The notes under the pieces: generated by a model
Databases searched by the model: none
What the model was told of the DNA's origin: nothing
Seen by the model: the letters and a program-made list of their open reading frames with translations, nothing else
Made by a program: the position numbers and the translations under genes
Shown: positions 17,957-26,539 of the stretch, one piece after another
Numbering within the stretch: position 1 is the first letter of the stretch
Layout: each line of letters opens with the position of its first letter
From: JANQEU01 sp965242805
GTDB lineage: Bacteria; Bacteroidota; Bacteroidia; Cytophagales; Cyclobacteriaceae
DNA length: 64,000 nt
NCBI GenBank assembly: GCA_965242805.1
Contig: CBDETD010000002.1
Location: forward strand, 2,790,001-2,854,000
Direction: 5' to 3'

Positions 17957-19087
17957 TCAACCAGTTTCCAAAAGCTCTTTAAGCAGCTCTTCATATTGAT
18001 CAGTCACAAGATCCCAATTGTATCTTTCTTTTATTCCTTCCCTCGATCTTGATCGAAGCTGTTCAAGTTGTGGTGCTTTGGCTTCTAACTCTTCCATTTT
18101 GTTTTTAAGACCATCTTCATCTTTTGGAAAATAAAGACCGTAATTATCCCCTGCAAGCATTTCACGATTGAAAGGTGTCTCCAATGCTAAAATGGCACAT
18201 CCATATGCCATTGCTTTGAGCATTGCGGGGTTTGTACCACCAAACTCGTGTCCATGTATATAGAGGTAGGAGTTGTGGTACAATTCTGCCAATTCATTTT
18301 GGTCAAAAACATAACCCGTAAATAAAACTCTTGGATCAACTTTCCCTATCTCCTTAATATATTTTGCGAATTTGTCGTTAAAAGGTGCATCACCCACCAC
18401 CACAAGTTTCTTATTCACTTTGGACTTCATAAACGCCTGGAGAATTAGATCAACATTGTTGTCCGGAATCATCCTTCCAACTACGAGAAAGTATCCCATT
18501 TGACGCAAGTCCCATTTCTCTATCAAATCAGGATTTTTACTGTATCTAATGTTTGCACCATAGGCAATGACCCTGGAATCTGTCTTGAATTTTTCAAGAT
18601 AAACTTCTCTCATCACCTTCGAATCATTCACTATTATGTCATATAATTTGGTAGCCAATCTGGAGGAAAACAGGAAATACTTTGAACCCAAACCCTTCCA
18701 TTTTGGCCGAAGCCATTCCAGACCATCCATATTAATAAGTGACTTTTTTCCGGCCATCTTTGTAAGTAAACCAAATGGTCCGTTTGCTGGATTGACTGCC
18801 AGAATTATATGGACCCGACTAAAGCAAGCGTGTACAAATGAAAGTAGTGAATGGCTTAGTTGGGAGAGTGATTTGGTTTCTATTGCTGGTGTATAAACCA
18901 GTTTGATTCCATTCAACATTTTCGGCTTCGATTTGAACAGTTTGCGATGACAATAAACGGTGACTTCTATTCCCCTGGAAGAAAGTCTTTCGGACAGCTC
19001 CTTAACAAAGGTGTCGTAACCACCGTATACGATTGGATATCCCTTGGCGCCTATTATTGCAATTTTAATCTTCCTGGAACCGGGCAT
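17957..19087 (-). CDS. GT4 glycosyltransferase with DUF1972-type N-terminus (rhamnosyltransferase-like)
   Basis: About 376 residues from the ATG at 19087 (MPGSRKIKIAIIGAKGYPIV). The longer open frame upstream to 19249 is not family-like and would overlap the divergent oxygenase gene. The N-terminal GYPIVYGGYDTFVKELSERL (about 16-35) is the DUF1972 signature seen in rhamnosyltransferases of the WchF/Cps2T type. The C-terminal half is a GT-B glycosyltransferase group 1 domain with HGHEFGGTNPAMLKAMAYG (about 281-299), holding the nucleotide-sugar-binding acidic residue. A dTDP-rhamnose pathway near the right edge of the window fits this substrate guess. Confidence 0.82.
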   Translation of the reverse strand: MPGSRKIKIAIIGAKGYPIVYGGYDTFVKELSERLSSRGIEVTVYCHRKLFKSKPKMLNGIKLVYTPAIETKSLSQLSHSLLSFVHACFSRVHIILAVNPANGPFGLLTKMAGKKSLINMDGLEWLRPKWKGLGSKYFLFSSRLATKLYDIIVNDSKVMREVYLEKFKTDSRVIAYGANIRYSKNPDLIEKWDLRQMGYFLVVGRMIPDNNVDLILQAFMKSKVNKKLVVVGDAPFNDKFAKYIKEIGKVDPRVLFTGYVFDQNELAELYHNSYLYIHGHEFGGTNPAMLKAMAYGCAILALETPFNREMLAGDNYGLYFPKDEDGLKNKMEELEAKAPQLEQLRSRSREGIKERYNWDLVTDQYEELLKELLETG

Positions 19088-19102
19088 GAATGGAATAGCA
19101 TA

Positions 19103-19110
19103 TAACTTTG
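19103..19110 (+). promoter_or_regulatory. Putative minus-7 box (TAACTTTG) for the 2OG oxygenase gene
   Basis: TAACTTTG in the 70-bp divergent gap, 47 bases before the preferred start at 19158, matches TAnnTTTG. Supports choosing the downstream ATG rather than the longer open frame. No minus-33 element confirmed. Confidence 0.35.
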
Positions 19111-19157
19111 CTGAAAATTTAGCGAAGTTAAACGCTTCACAAATTAAAATTGTAATA

Positions 19158-19934
19158 ATGATCAATTTCGATTTTCTTGAAAAGAATAAGAAGAAACTGA
19201 GAGAACAGTATTTACTGGCGAAGCCTTTTCCATACCTGGTAATAGACAACTTCTGTGATCATGATAAACTGCTTCGTGCATATCAATCCATCCCAGAACT
19301 CGAGAATAAAAGCAGGGACTATGTATTCGCCAAAAACAAGTTTGAGAAATCCAATTACAAAGTAGTTTCAGGAGAATTTGAGGAATTGCATAATGATCTG
19401 CATTCGAGTAGAATGGATAAGTTCCTAAGCTTCATCACTAATGAAGAGGTTTTTGTTGATCCAAAAAATCACGGGGGAGGCCTCCATCAGGGCAAAAAGA
19501 ATAGCTTCCTTGATATGCACCTTGATTTCAATTATCACCCATTACACAACCAGTGGTACAGAAACCTGAACTTGTTGTTGTACTTGAATCATGAATGGAT
19601 TGCCGAATATGGAGGCCAGCTAATTCTTAAGGATCTGAGGACCAACGAAACCAAAGAATTGGAAGTGCCTTTCAACAGGATGATCATTCAAAAGACATGC
19701 GGCTATACGCTGCACGGGTATGATCAAACTAATTTCCCAGAGGGTATATATCGCACTTCCATCGCAACATATGCCTATTCAAATCATGAGATGCATGTTG
19801 AAAAACCAAGAACAACTGACTGGTTCCCAAAGTCGGATTCCTCAATGGCCAAAAAATTTATGGCTAAAAATTACAATACTGCAGTACAGATAAAAAATAA
19901 GTTGTTCGGCAGCGGGACAGCAAAAAACCAGTAG
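19158..19934 (+). CDS. 2-oxoglutarate/Fe(II)-dependent dioxygenase (prolyl-4-hydroxylase-like)
   Basis: About 258 residues from the ATG at 19158 (MINFDFLEKNKKKLREQYLL). The longer open frame starts inside the divergent glycosyltransferase gene. The jelly-roll core carries the HxD iron ligands in DMHLDFNYHP (His121, Asp123), a distal His186 in YTLHGYDQ and the 2-oxoglutarate-binding Arg199 in GIYRTSIATYAY, so all catalytic residues are present. Related proteins hydroxylate prolyl residues or small molecules; some occur in glycan loci. It is a single plus-strand gene between minus-strand glycosyltransferases, converging directly on the next one with no gap. Its substrate, perhaps a sugar or lipid part of the glycan, is unknown. 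Confidence 0.8.
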   Translation: MINFDFLEKNKKKLREQYLLAKPFPYLVIDNFCDHDKLLRAYQSIPELENKSRDYVFAKNKFEKSNYKVVSGEFEELHNDLHSSRMDKFLSFITNEEVFVDPKNHGGGLHQGKKNSFLDMHLDFNYHPLHNQWYRNLNLLLYLNHEWIAEYGGQLILKDLRTNETKELEVPFNRMIIQKTCGYTLHGYDQTNFPEGIYRTSIATYAYSNHEMHVEKPRTTDWFPKSDSSMAKKFMAKNYNTAVQIKNKLFGSGTAKNQ

Positions 19935-21095
19935 CTATAGACTGAGATATTTTGAAAATTCTTCTTTGATATGTTTTCTATAAATATCTTCTGTAAATAA
20001 TTCGTCAAATCTCCTTCTGGCATTTAAACCGAAGGATTTCCTCTTATCGTCGTTGTTGATCAGAGTTTCAATTTTATTTTCAAATTGCTCAATAGTGTTG
20101 GGTGGAGAAACTAAGAAACCGGATACTGATTCCTCGATCATGTCACATACTCCTCCATGACCATTGGCAACAATGGCCTTTCCAAATAGCATGGCCTCCA
20201 ATCCGGTAGTTGGAAAAGGATCCGGGTATTTTGATGGCAAAATGAAAATGTCGAATGCGGAAAGGAATGGTCCAACATCTTTTTGAAAATCCACCAGGAA
20301 AAACCTGTCCTTAAGACCCAAATTATTAATCTGATCCTTTAGATCATTTACAAGATTTTCCATTCCTCTAAATGGACTCCCCAACATCATAAAATAAATG
20401 TTGGAATATTTCCCGTATAACTTTGATGCCACTTCAATGAATAGATCTTGTCCTTTCCACGCATTTATCCTGCCAATCATTCCTATTAGGATATCGTTCT
20501 CCGTTAGTTTCAAACGCTTCCTTTCATCACCACCAAAATTGTAAGCATTGGGATCAATTCCATTGTTGATTACAATGGATTTCGTCCTGGCACTTGGATA
20601 GTCTAATTCCAGATTATCAATTACACTATCGGATACAGCTATTATCAATGTGGCAAACCACTTATACATTCTTGCAATGAACATTCGAATAAATCTTGGT
20701 TTAACAATGATTTCCCGAATATGCCACAGGTGATCAAGGCCTCGAAATTTAGCCACAACCCCACCGATAATCACAGCAGATGTGTTGCTGTGTATTAACG
20801 TTACTTTGTGCTTAGTACAGATTAAATTCAACCTGACGAATGCAATTACCAATACCAAGGCCAGGTGGAAAATTCCGATGATATTGAAATAGCTTCTCCT
20901 TAGTATTCCAAGCCGAAATACATATACACGAATCCCCTCTTTTATGAGCTCGGATTCCAGGGGGCCTTTATATGGAAGACAAACAACCACATTAACACCT
21001 AATTCCTTCACGGCGTTTACCGTTCTTACCAAACTTCTATCGGCGCCGTAGAGATCACTACTGGGATGAAGAAATAAAACTGTCTTCTTATTCAT
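19935..21095 (-). CDS. GT4-family glycosyltransferase
   Basis: A 386-residue GT-B glycosyltransferase. The N-terminal domain opens with TVLFLHPSSDLYGADRSL (about 5-22), typical of group 4 enzymes with a Gly-rich donor loop. The C-terminal domain contains IGRINAWKGQDLFIEVASKL (about 210-229) and the acidic motif PDPFPTTGLEAMLFGKAIVA (about 300-319). A hydrophobic segment at about 68-86 (IGIFHLALVLVIAFVRLN) could tether it to the membrane. Its stop abuts the convergent oxygenase gene, and its start overlaps the upstream glycosyltransferase gene by 8 bp, so the two are coupled. Donor and acceptor are not identifiable. Confidence 0.85.
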   Translation of the reverse strand: MNKKTVLFLHPSSDLYGADRSLVRTVNAVKELGVNVVVCLPYKGPLESELIKEGIRVYVFRLGILRRSYFNIIGIFHLALVLVIAFVRLNLICTKHKVTLIHSNTSAVIIGGVVAKFRGLDHLWHIREIIVKPRFIRMFIARMYKWFATLIIAVSDSVIDNLELDYPSARTKSIVINNGIDPNAYNFGGDERKRLKLTENDILIGMIGRINAWKGQDLFIEVASKLYGKYSNIYFMMLGSPFRGMENLVNDLKDQINNLGLKDRFFLVDFQKDVGPFLSAFDIFILPSKYPDPFPTTGLEAMLFGKAIVANGHGGVCDMIEESVSGFLVSPPNTIEQFENKIETLINNDDKRKSFGLNARRRFDELFTEDIYRKHIKEEFSKYLSL

Positions 21096-22224
21096 GATCG
21101 ATGATCTGAAGAAATCCCTTTAAAAAGTTTTCCTCCGAAAAGAAGGAAAGTCGTTCGGTTCCTGAATTGATCAATCTCCTTCGCAGCGATTCATCTGATG
21201 CCAGGGTCGTCATTTTCTCGATGAGGTCCATTTGATCCTGATTAGAATAAATCAGCACAGCGTTTCCCCCAACTTCCGGAAGAGGTCCCGAATCCGAGAT
21301 TATTACCGGAATTTTAGCATCCATAGCTTCAAGAATGGGTATACCAAATCCCTCATTTTTCGATGGAAATACATACATTAAAGCCTCCTTGTATAACTTA
21401 TCCAAAACAGTCGTTGTCACATGACCCAAAACAAAAATCCTTTCATGCATCGAATTTTCCTCAATCATGCCAGAAACCCTACCCAAGTCATCACTATGTG
21501 AGCTTGAGCCTTTGGTGCCTGCAAGTACAAGGTTAAGGTCATTTTCAGGATATGTTTTGATCATTTTTATAAAGGCTTCAACCAGGAACGGAATATTCTT
21601 TCTCTTATCAAAGTAACCCACATGAAATACATATCTTCCAAATGAATTGACATAAGGTTTTTCAGAATCGTCTGATACCATCTTCTTTCTGAATGTTTGA
21701 TAAACCACATGTAGTTTCCCTCCCCAGGGAATTTCTTCCTGGAGTTTAGTTCTTGTGTATTCACTGGTGGTAACCCCCAGAGTGTTGCCCCTAAAACCTA
21801 GTCGGATACTTTTTTTATAGTACTGCAACCAATATTTACTGTAATTTTCAGGATGCTCCCAAAAAAATGTAGAGTGAATGACCGGGATTTTCAATGTGCC
21901 CAACTTCCACATAGGAACAACATAATCAGGACATATTAAGGCATCCGGCTTATGGATCAACACATAAATCGGTAAAAACACCTGTTTCCATAGCAGGTAA
22001 AGCAAATGGAACATTAAGGATTTGATCTTGTTAATTCTTCCCCGAAAGAAATTATTGGATTCTGTGAAAGACTGACTGGGTACAATACGAAAATCATAGT
22101 CATCCTCACATTTTTTTGAAACCTCACACAATAGGTGAGTGTATGTAAATATGCCGGTTATCGCACTTAGTTGATAGAAGGTATCAATTACGATCTTTTT
22201 AGACTTGGTTGGCTTTTTATTCAT
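21088..22224 (-). CDS. GT4-family glycosyltransferase (mannosyltransferase-like)
   Basis: A 378-residue GT-B glycosyltransferase, cytoplasmic. The C-terminal domain shows FHVGYFDKRKNIPFLVEAF (about 200-218), YVFPSKNEGFGIPILEAMDAK (about 301-321) with the EX7E acidic pair, and PLPEVGGNAVLIY. This pattern is common in WbaZ/MtfB-like mannosyl- or fucosyltransferases. The start ATG at 22224 is 18 bp from the divergent methyltransferase start, and the 3' end overlaps the next glycosyltransferase gene by 8 bp. A GDP-sugar donor is plausible because gmd and fcl lie in the locus, but this is inference. Confidence 0.85.
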   Translation of the reverse strand: MNKKPTKSKKIVIDTFYQLSAITGIFTYTHLLCEVSKKCEDDYDFRIVPSQSFTESNNFFRGRINKIKSLMFHLLYLLWKQVFLPIYVLIHKPDALICPDYVVPMWKLGTLKIPVIHSTFFWEHPENYSKYWLQYYKKSIRLGFRGNTLGVTTSEYTRTKLQEEIPWGGKLHVVYQTFRKKMVSDDSEKPYVNSFGRYVFHVGYFDKRKNIPFLVEAFIKMIKTYPENDLNLVLAGTKGSSSHSDDLGRVSGMIEENSMHERIFVLGHVTTTVLDKLYKEALMYVFPSKNEGFGIPILEAMDAKIPVIISDSGPLPEVGGNAVLIYSNQDQMDLIEKMTTLASDESLRRRLINSGTERLSFFSEENFLKGFLQIIDHE

Positions 22225-22242
22225 ATTGAAAGGGAAAAACTT

Positions 22243-23139
22243 ATGAAATTTGCCGATGTGATGGAAGACGAAAACACATTTAAGGATTTAGATTCCTATG
22301 CCAAAGAAACAGGAAGAGACCGGGATGTCTTGATCAGAGCATTTGAAATTGAAAGTCGGTATCATGGTCTGATTAATTCTGAGAATAATTCGGAACGACG
22401 ACTGCAATTGTACCATGAATTTTATAATAAACTATTACCTATTTATAAAAAGTCCCAATCTCAAAACAATGATGAACCTAAATTGAAAATTTGTGGATTA
22501 TTTGAGAAAGAACTTAGAAATAAAAGAATAATTGATTTCGGTTGTGGAAACGGAAGCTTTCTAAAAACTTTAGCCAGGAACTATGAATATAAGAGTTTGA
22601 CAGGAATCGATGTCTTCATTGATGATCATTTAAAATCAGAGGAGGCCATTCAATTTCATGAAAGTGACATCATCAACTTTCATTCAAATGAAAAATATGA
22701 CGTGGCCTTTTCTGACAACGTTGTTGAACACATTTCTTCAATTGATCTTCCTTACCACCTGAAGAGTATTCGGAACACTTTGGAGGACAATGGTACACTC
22801 ATTATTATTACGCCTAACAGACTGTTTGGACCGTCCGATATTACAAGAATTAAAGACAATTCCTTTTCCGGAAAAACATCAGCGGAAGGAGGTCACTTAA
22901 ATGAATCGACCTACAATGAGCTCATTGAAGTTTTAACTAGTGTCGGATTTGGGAATTTTCAGACAGTTTTACCAATACCGAAGCTGAAGTACTCCATTTT
23001 TCGAGGCATTCGAATCCGCCCTTCCATTATTCAGAGGATCGAGAAAAGTAATTTCCTTCTTTCTCTATTCCGTTCAATTAAGATAAAAGGTAAATGTCCT
23101 ATTAGGTTTACCATTACGATCACTTGTCAGAAACTTTGA
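22243..23139 (+). CDS. Class I SAM-dependent methyltransferase
   Basis: About 298 residues from the ATG at 22243 (MKFADVMEDENTFKDLDSYA), which is preceded by an AAGGG-like ribosome-binding stretch; the longer frame would overlap the divergent glycosyltransferase gene. SAM-binding motif I is IIDFGCGNGSFLKTLARNY (about 98-116), followed by VAFSDNVVEHISSIDLPYH (about 153-171), typical of Methyltransf_11/12 enzymes. The methylated target is probably a sugar of the lipid-linked glycan, judging only from location. Its 3' end overlaps the convergent GT2 gene by 13 bp. Confidence 0.8.
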   Translation: MKFADVMEDENTFKDLDSYAKETGRDRDVLIRAFEIESRYHGLINSENNSERRLQLYHEFYNKLLPIYKKSQSQNNDEPKLKICGLFEKELRNKRIIDFGCGNGSFLKTLARNYEYKSLTGIDVFIDDHLKSEEAIQFHESDIINFHSNEKYDVAFSDNVVEHISSIDLPYHLKSIRNTLEDNGTLIIITPNRLFGPSDITRIKDNSFSGKTSAEGGHLNESTYNELIEVLTSVGFGNFQTVLPIPKLKYSIFRGIRIRPSIIQRIEKSNFLLSLFRSIKIKGKCPIRFTITITCQKL

Positions 23140-24056
23140 TTACCTGACAGTCCTTCCTTAATCCCCTTGATGACCATTGCAAATTTCTTTCTTCTTCCTG
23201 TAACCAAATAGAAAAGTAGGAATTTTGCAATTTTGATGATCTGGTAAATACTTGAAGTCAATGCATATAGACCTCGTGAATGTCTTCTAACCAAGAATAT
23301 GTGGTTCCTAATGACATATCTGATAATTTCAGGACTTCTTTGTCCCTCTCTAGTAGACTTGGACTTCCCTGAGGCCCCAACAGCATGATAAATAATCGAA
23401 TCTGAAATACATCTGATCAAATAACCTCTCTCTTTCATCCTAAATGACCAGTCAACATCCTCGTAGTAGGCAAAATACCTGTTATCTAACAGACCAACAT
23501 CTTCAATGCATTCTCTTGAAACCAAAATGCAACACCCTGTAATCCAATCAGTTTCTGAAGAAATCCCTCTTTTGATCGTATCCCGAGTTTTTTGAAATCT
23601 GGACTTTGTATTACCTGTTATTCGGTTAAAATCCCCTCCAAAATTCCAAATAGTATCGGGCTCCGACAAATAGTTGATCTTCGGTTGTACGGCTCCTATT
23701 TCCTGGTTATTGATGAACTCACTGACCAGGGGCTCAAGAAATCCTTCCGAGACAATTGTATCATTATTAAGTAACATGAAGTGTGTGAAATCTTGTTTCA
23801 AGGCGAATTCAAGACCGACATTGTTTCCACCAGTGAACCCAAGATTCTTGTCATTACATATTATTTCGATATTATGATCTTCAAGAAATTTCTCTAGTTT
23901 ATCACGTTCTTCTTTTTTGCTTCCATTGTCAATGAGGATAATAGTATAACTTGGAAATGAGATCTTCAATAATGACTTTAGACATTCAATAGTCAAATTG
24001 GATTGATTCCAGTTCACAAGTATTATGGCAACTCGTATCTCGGCTATAGCACTCAT
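23127..24056 (-). CDS. GT2-family glycosyltransferase (rhamnosyltransferase-like)
   Basis: A 309-residue GT-A enzyme. Visible are VAIILVNWNQSNLTIECL (about 9-26), the DNGSKKEERDKLEKF nucleotide-binding segment, NLGFTGGNNVGLEFAL (about 70-85), the DxD-like MLLNNDTIV (about 93-101), and YYEDVDWSFRMKERGY (about 191-206) that is typical of WbbL-like rhamnosyltransferases. A C-terminal hydrophobic helix (about 262-285) may attach it to the inner membrane. Its ATG overlaps the stop of the upstream Wzy-like gene by 4 bp, so it belongs to the Wza/Wzz/Wzy operon. The rhamnose donor is inferred from family likeness and the nearby rfb genes. Confidence 0.86.
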   Translation of the reverse strand: MSAIAEIRVAIILVNWNQSNLTIECLKSLLKISFPSYTIILIDNGSKKEERDKLEKFLEDHNIEIICNDKNLGFTGGNNVGLEFALKQDFTHFMLLNNDTIVSEGFLEPLVSEFINNQEIGAVQPKINYLSEPDTIWNFGGDFNRITGNTKSRFQKTRDTIKRGISSETDWITGCCILVSRECIEDVGLLDNRYFAYYEDVDWSFRMKERGYLIRCISDSIIYHAVGASGKSKSTREGQRSPEIIRYVIRNHIFLVRRHSRGLYALTSSIYQIIKIAKFLLFYLVTGRRKKFAMVIKGIKEGLSGNQSF

Positions 24057-25450
24057 CTCGCCACACTTTTGGAATGTCTTAACCTCTGATATAGGCGGAC
24101 ACTGTACCCAACAAACAACCAGGACAAGAACGATGTGAACACATAGTTCTCACTATTCGCGGTGAATAATGGCATCAGCAGCGCGAATTTAAAAGAAGCC
24201 GCAACGAAAGGTACAAGTCTGTCAATTTGCCTTTTAGTTAGAAAATAGGCTCGTACGGAATACCATATTGATAGAAAAATGGTCAGGATATAAAGGAGCA
24301 TTCCCTGTACCCCGAATTGAACACCAAAGACTAAAAATTGATTCTCACCTCCAATTTTCAGATCCTCTTCCACTCCTCCGGTGTTACCACTGGTTGCCAT
24401 ACCTATACCGAATGGATTGGCGGTGATACTATCAACAGCCTCTAACCACTCCAAAATGTGATTTAAACTTGAGGAATCCGCCAAGCTTAAGGTGTCTATA
24501 ATGTAATAGCGGACATCATCAGCGGCAAAATAAGCAATGTAAACGGATGATATCCCCAGTAATAAAACAGCCAAAAGAATCAACCGGTAATAACGGAAAA
24601 GGAAAGCTATAAAAATCAATAGAAGGAAAAACGCACCAAAGGATGAACGTGAATAAGAAAGGATTAAACAGGATAAACTTAGGAAGCCAGCTAAAAAATA
24701 AACCAATCTATTACTCCCAAAGGGTGATGAAATGTATAGTATGAACGCAAACGCAAAGATCATTACAGAGGAAGCTGCAAACGCCAGTGGATTTGCCATA
24801 ATTGAAGCAAATCTTTTCTTTCCTCCCGCAGCTTCAAATGTCCAGTTTAATCCATAATGTCCAGTAGGATCTGTTTCATTTATCTCCTTCTGGAACCTTT
24901 CAAATCCTATCATTGACTGGAAATGTGTATCTGAAAGACTTTCAAACAGCACCACAAAAAATGCTACGGTGATAACCAATAATAGAGATCGAAAAACCCA
25001 TAAGATATTGATATCACTTAGTTCAAGATTGCGTCCAAAGAAATACATTATGCCAATCATGGAAACATTCTTGAAGTATATCAATTTGTTGGCAACTGTA
25101 GCTGGTCCAATAGGAAGCACAAGAAAGGCTAACAATAAAATGTAAAATGCAATGAAGATCAGGTCCAAAAGATTAAAGTCCCATTTTCTGTGAAACAAAT
25201 CTTTGGAAGTCAGGAAGAAAAACAGGATCGCTACTACGACAAGTCCGTCTTTAGCATATTTTATTAAGAATACTGCAATGTTACTGCCAGTAACATTGTA
25301 TATGATGATTTGAGAAGTTTCATGGATCGGGAGTGCAAGACAGATATACAAAAGCAAATACTCGATCTTTCCCCGTAGCACTATTTGATGCAAAGTGACT
25401 GCTAAGACTATGAAATAGAACATTGGGAATATTAGAAGCAGAAAATTCAT
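24053..25450 (-). CDS. O-antigen polymerase/ligase-like membrane protein (Wzy-like, copy 1)
   Basis: A 465-residue protein with about 11-12 hydrophobic segments and one long periplasmic loop (about 300-375) containing EWLEAVDSITANPFGIGMAT, the Wzy_C/WaaL type arrangement. It would polymerise repeat units on undecaprenyl diphosphate at the outer face of the inner membrane. Ligase and polymerase cannot be separated by sequence alone; adjacency to a Wzz-type co-polymerase (12 bp upstream) favours polymerase. It overlaps the following GT2 gene by 4 bp. Confidence 0.8.
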   Translation of the reverse strand: MNFLLLIFPMFYFIVLAVTLHQIVLRGKIEYLLLYICLALPIHETSQIIIYNVTGSNIAVFLIKYAKDGLVVVAILFFFLTSKDLFHRKWDFNLLDLIFIAFYILLLAFLVLPIGPATVANKLIYFKNVSMIGIMYFFGRNLELSDINILWVFRSLLLVITVAFFVVLFESLSDTHFQSMIGFERFQKEINETDPTGHYGLNWTFEAAGGKKRFASIMANPLAFAASSVMIFAFAFILYISSPFGSNRLVYFLAGFLSLSCLILSYSRSSFGAFFLLLIFIAFLFRYYRLILLAVLLLGISSVYIAYFAADDVRYYIIDTLSLADSSSLNHILEWLEAVDSITANPFGIGMATSGNTGGVEEDLKIGGENQFLVFGVQFGVQGMLLYILTIFLSIWYSVRAYFLTKRQIDRLVPFVAASFKFALLMPLFTANSENYVFTSFLSWLFVGYSVRLYQRLRHSKSVAR

Positions 25451-25462
25451 TTTCCCGAAATA

Positions 25463-26536
25463 TCAGGACCGCTTCAAAGCATCAGATACAAAATACTGAA
25501 TTGTAAACCCGATTAGAACGATAAATCCACCAAGAAATACGCTTATCACAATACTTTTAAGTAATGAGTACCTGTCATTTACCAAAGGAAGGATAGGTTC
25601 ATCAATCACCTGGATCAAGGGGATGTTGTTCCTATGACTAATTTTTGCAACCTCAAGGTTCTTCACAATTTCGGCATAAATCACCGAATTGGATTCGACA
25701 TCTATTCTTAATTTTTGTAATGGAACCATACTCTCGAGAATAATTGGATTTGGATTCGGTACTCTTTGCATTGCCAAACTCAATTCTGCGATCGATGCAT
25801 CCAATACTTCCCTTACACTATCCGCTTGTCTTTGCAGAGTTTTTAGATTTTCTAAGGATTTCTTTGTCTTCGTCTTTAGATAGAAATCATTAACATTTCT
25901 AACTAACTCTTTATTGAAATGCATCGCAAATAGCTGATCTGTACTATTTATTCTTACGCTAAGAACCGATTTTTTTCTGTCAGGTTTGCGCACTGTAAGG
26001 TTATCTTCCTGAAAACCATCAATCACCTCAAACAAAACACTGTCATGGACCTGGGAAAATTCACTCAAAGGGATTTCAAATGAAAAGTCCGGATCGTTCA
26101 ACTTCTTTTTCCATGACTTAATTTTTCTGTGGTGTTTTGCCCATCTGGTAATTAATCTTTCACTATTTCCCTTAACATCAACCTCTGTAATAAAAGTCTC
26201 CGTTAACATTCGCCGGGATTTGTATAGTTCCATGATGTTATCAGTCTGAAACAAACTGGAAGTATTGCCAATTGATGAAAGGTTAATACCAACTATCGAT
26301 GCTAATGAGGAAATATCTCCTCCCCCGGGATTGCCTTCTGCATCTATCACAAAAGTTGTTTCTGCTGTGTAACTGGTCTTTTTAATTAGAAAATAACCAA
26401 AGAACAGTAATGAAATACCAGCAAAGAGAATTAGAAGTCGCCTCCATTTTGAAAGTATTACATTCACAAACCTCACCAGTCCATTTACTAAGTCTGCAAA
26501 TGATATTCTTCCTTCATTAATGTAGGGTTCGTCCAT
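25463..26536 (-). CDS. Wzz-type polysaccharide co-polymerase / chain length protein (copy 1)
   Basis: A 357-residue inner-membrane protein with one hydrophobic segment near the N-terminus (about 33-51), a long periplasmic, partly coiled-coil middle (strong heptads at about 215-260), the PNPNPIILESM segment, and a second hydrophobic segment near 333-352. This is the two-TM Wzz/KpsE layout; the tyrosine-kinase domain of Wzc is absent. It sets chain length and connects polymerase to the outer-membrane exporter. It lies 3 bp downstream of the Wza-like gene and 12 bp upstream of the Wzy-like gene, so they form one operon. A second Wzz of similar size is at 48428. Confidence 0.85.
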   Translation of the reverse strand: MDEPYINEGRISFADLVNGLVRFVNVILSKWRRLLILFAGISLLFFGYFLIKKTSYTAETTFVIDAEGNPGGGDISSLASIVGINLSSIGNTSSLFQTDNIMELYKSRRMLTETFITEVDVKGNSERLITRWAKHHRKIKSWKKKLNDPDFSFEIPLSEFSQVHDSVLFEVIDGFQEDNLTVRKPDRKKSVLSVRINSTDQLFAMHFNKELVRNVNDFYLKTKTKKSLENLKTLQRQADSVREVLDASIAELSLAMQRVPNPNPIILESMVPLQKLRIDVESNSVIYAEIVKNLEVAKISHRNNIPLIQVIDEPILPLVNDRYSLLKSIVISVFLGGFIVLIGFTIQYFVSDALKRS

Positions 26537-26539
26537 TGG

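Noticed and set aside
19088..19249. N-terminal extension of the DUF1972 glycosyltransferase and of the oxygenase frame into each other
   Set aside because: Both long frames overlap divergently; conserved family starts (19087 minus, 19158 plus) and a promoter-like box between them argue for the shorter genes.
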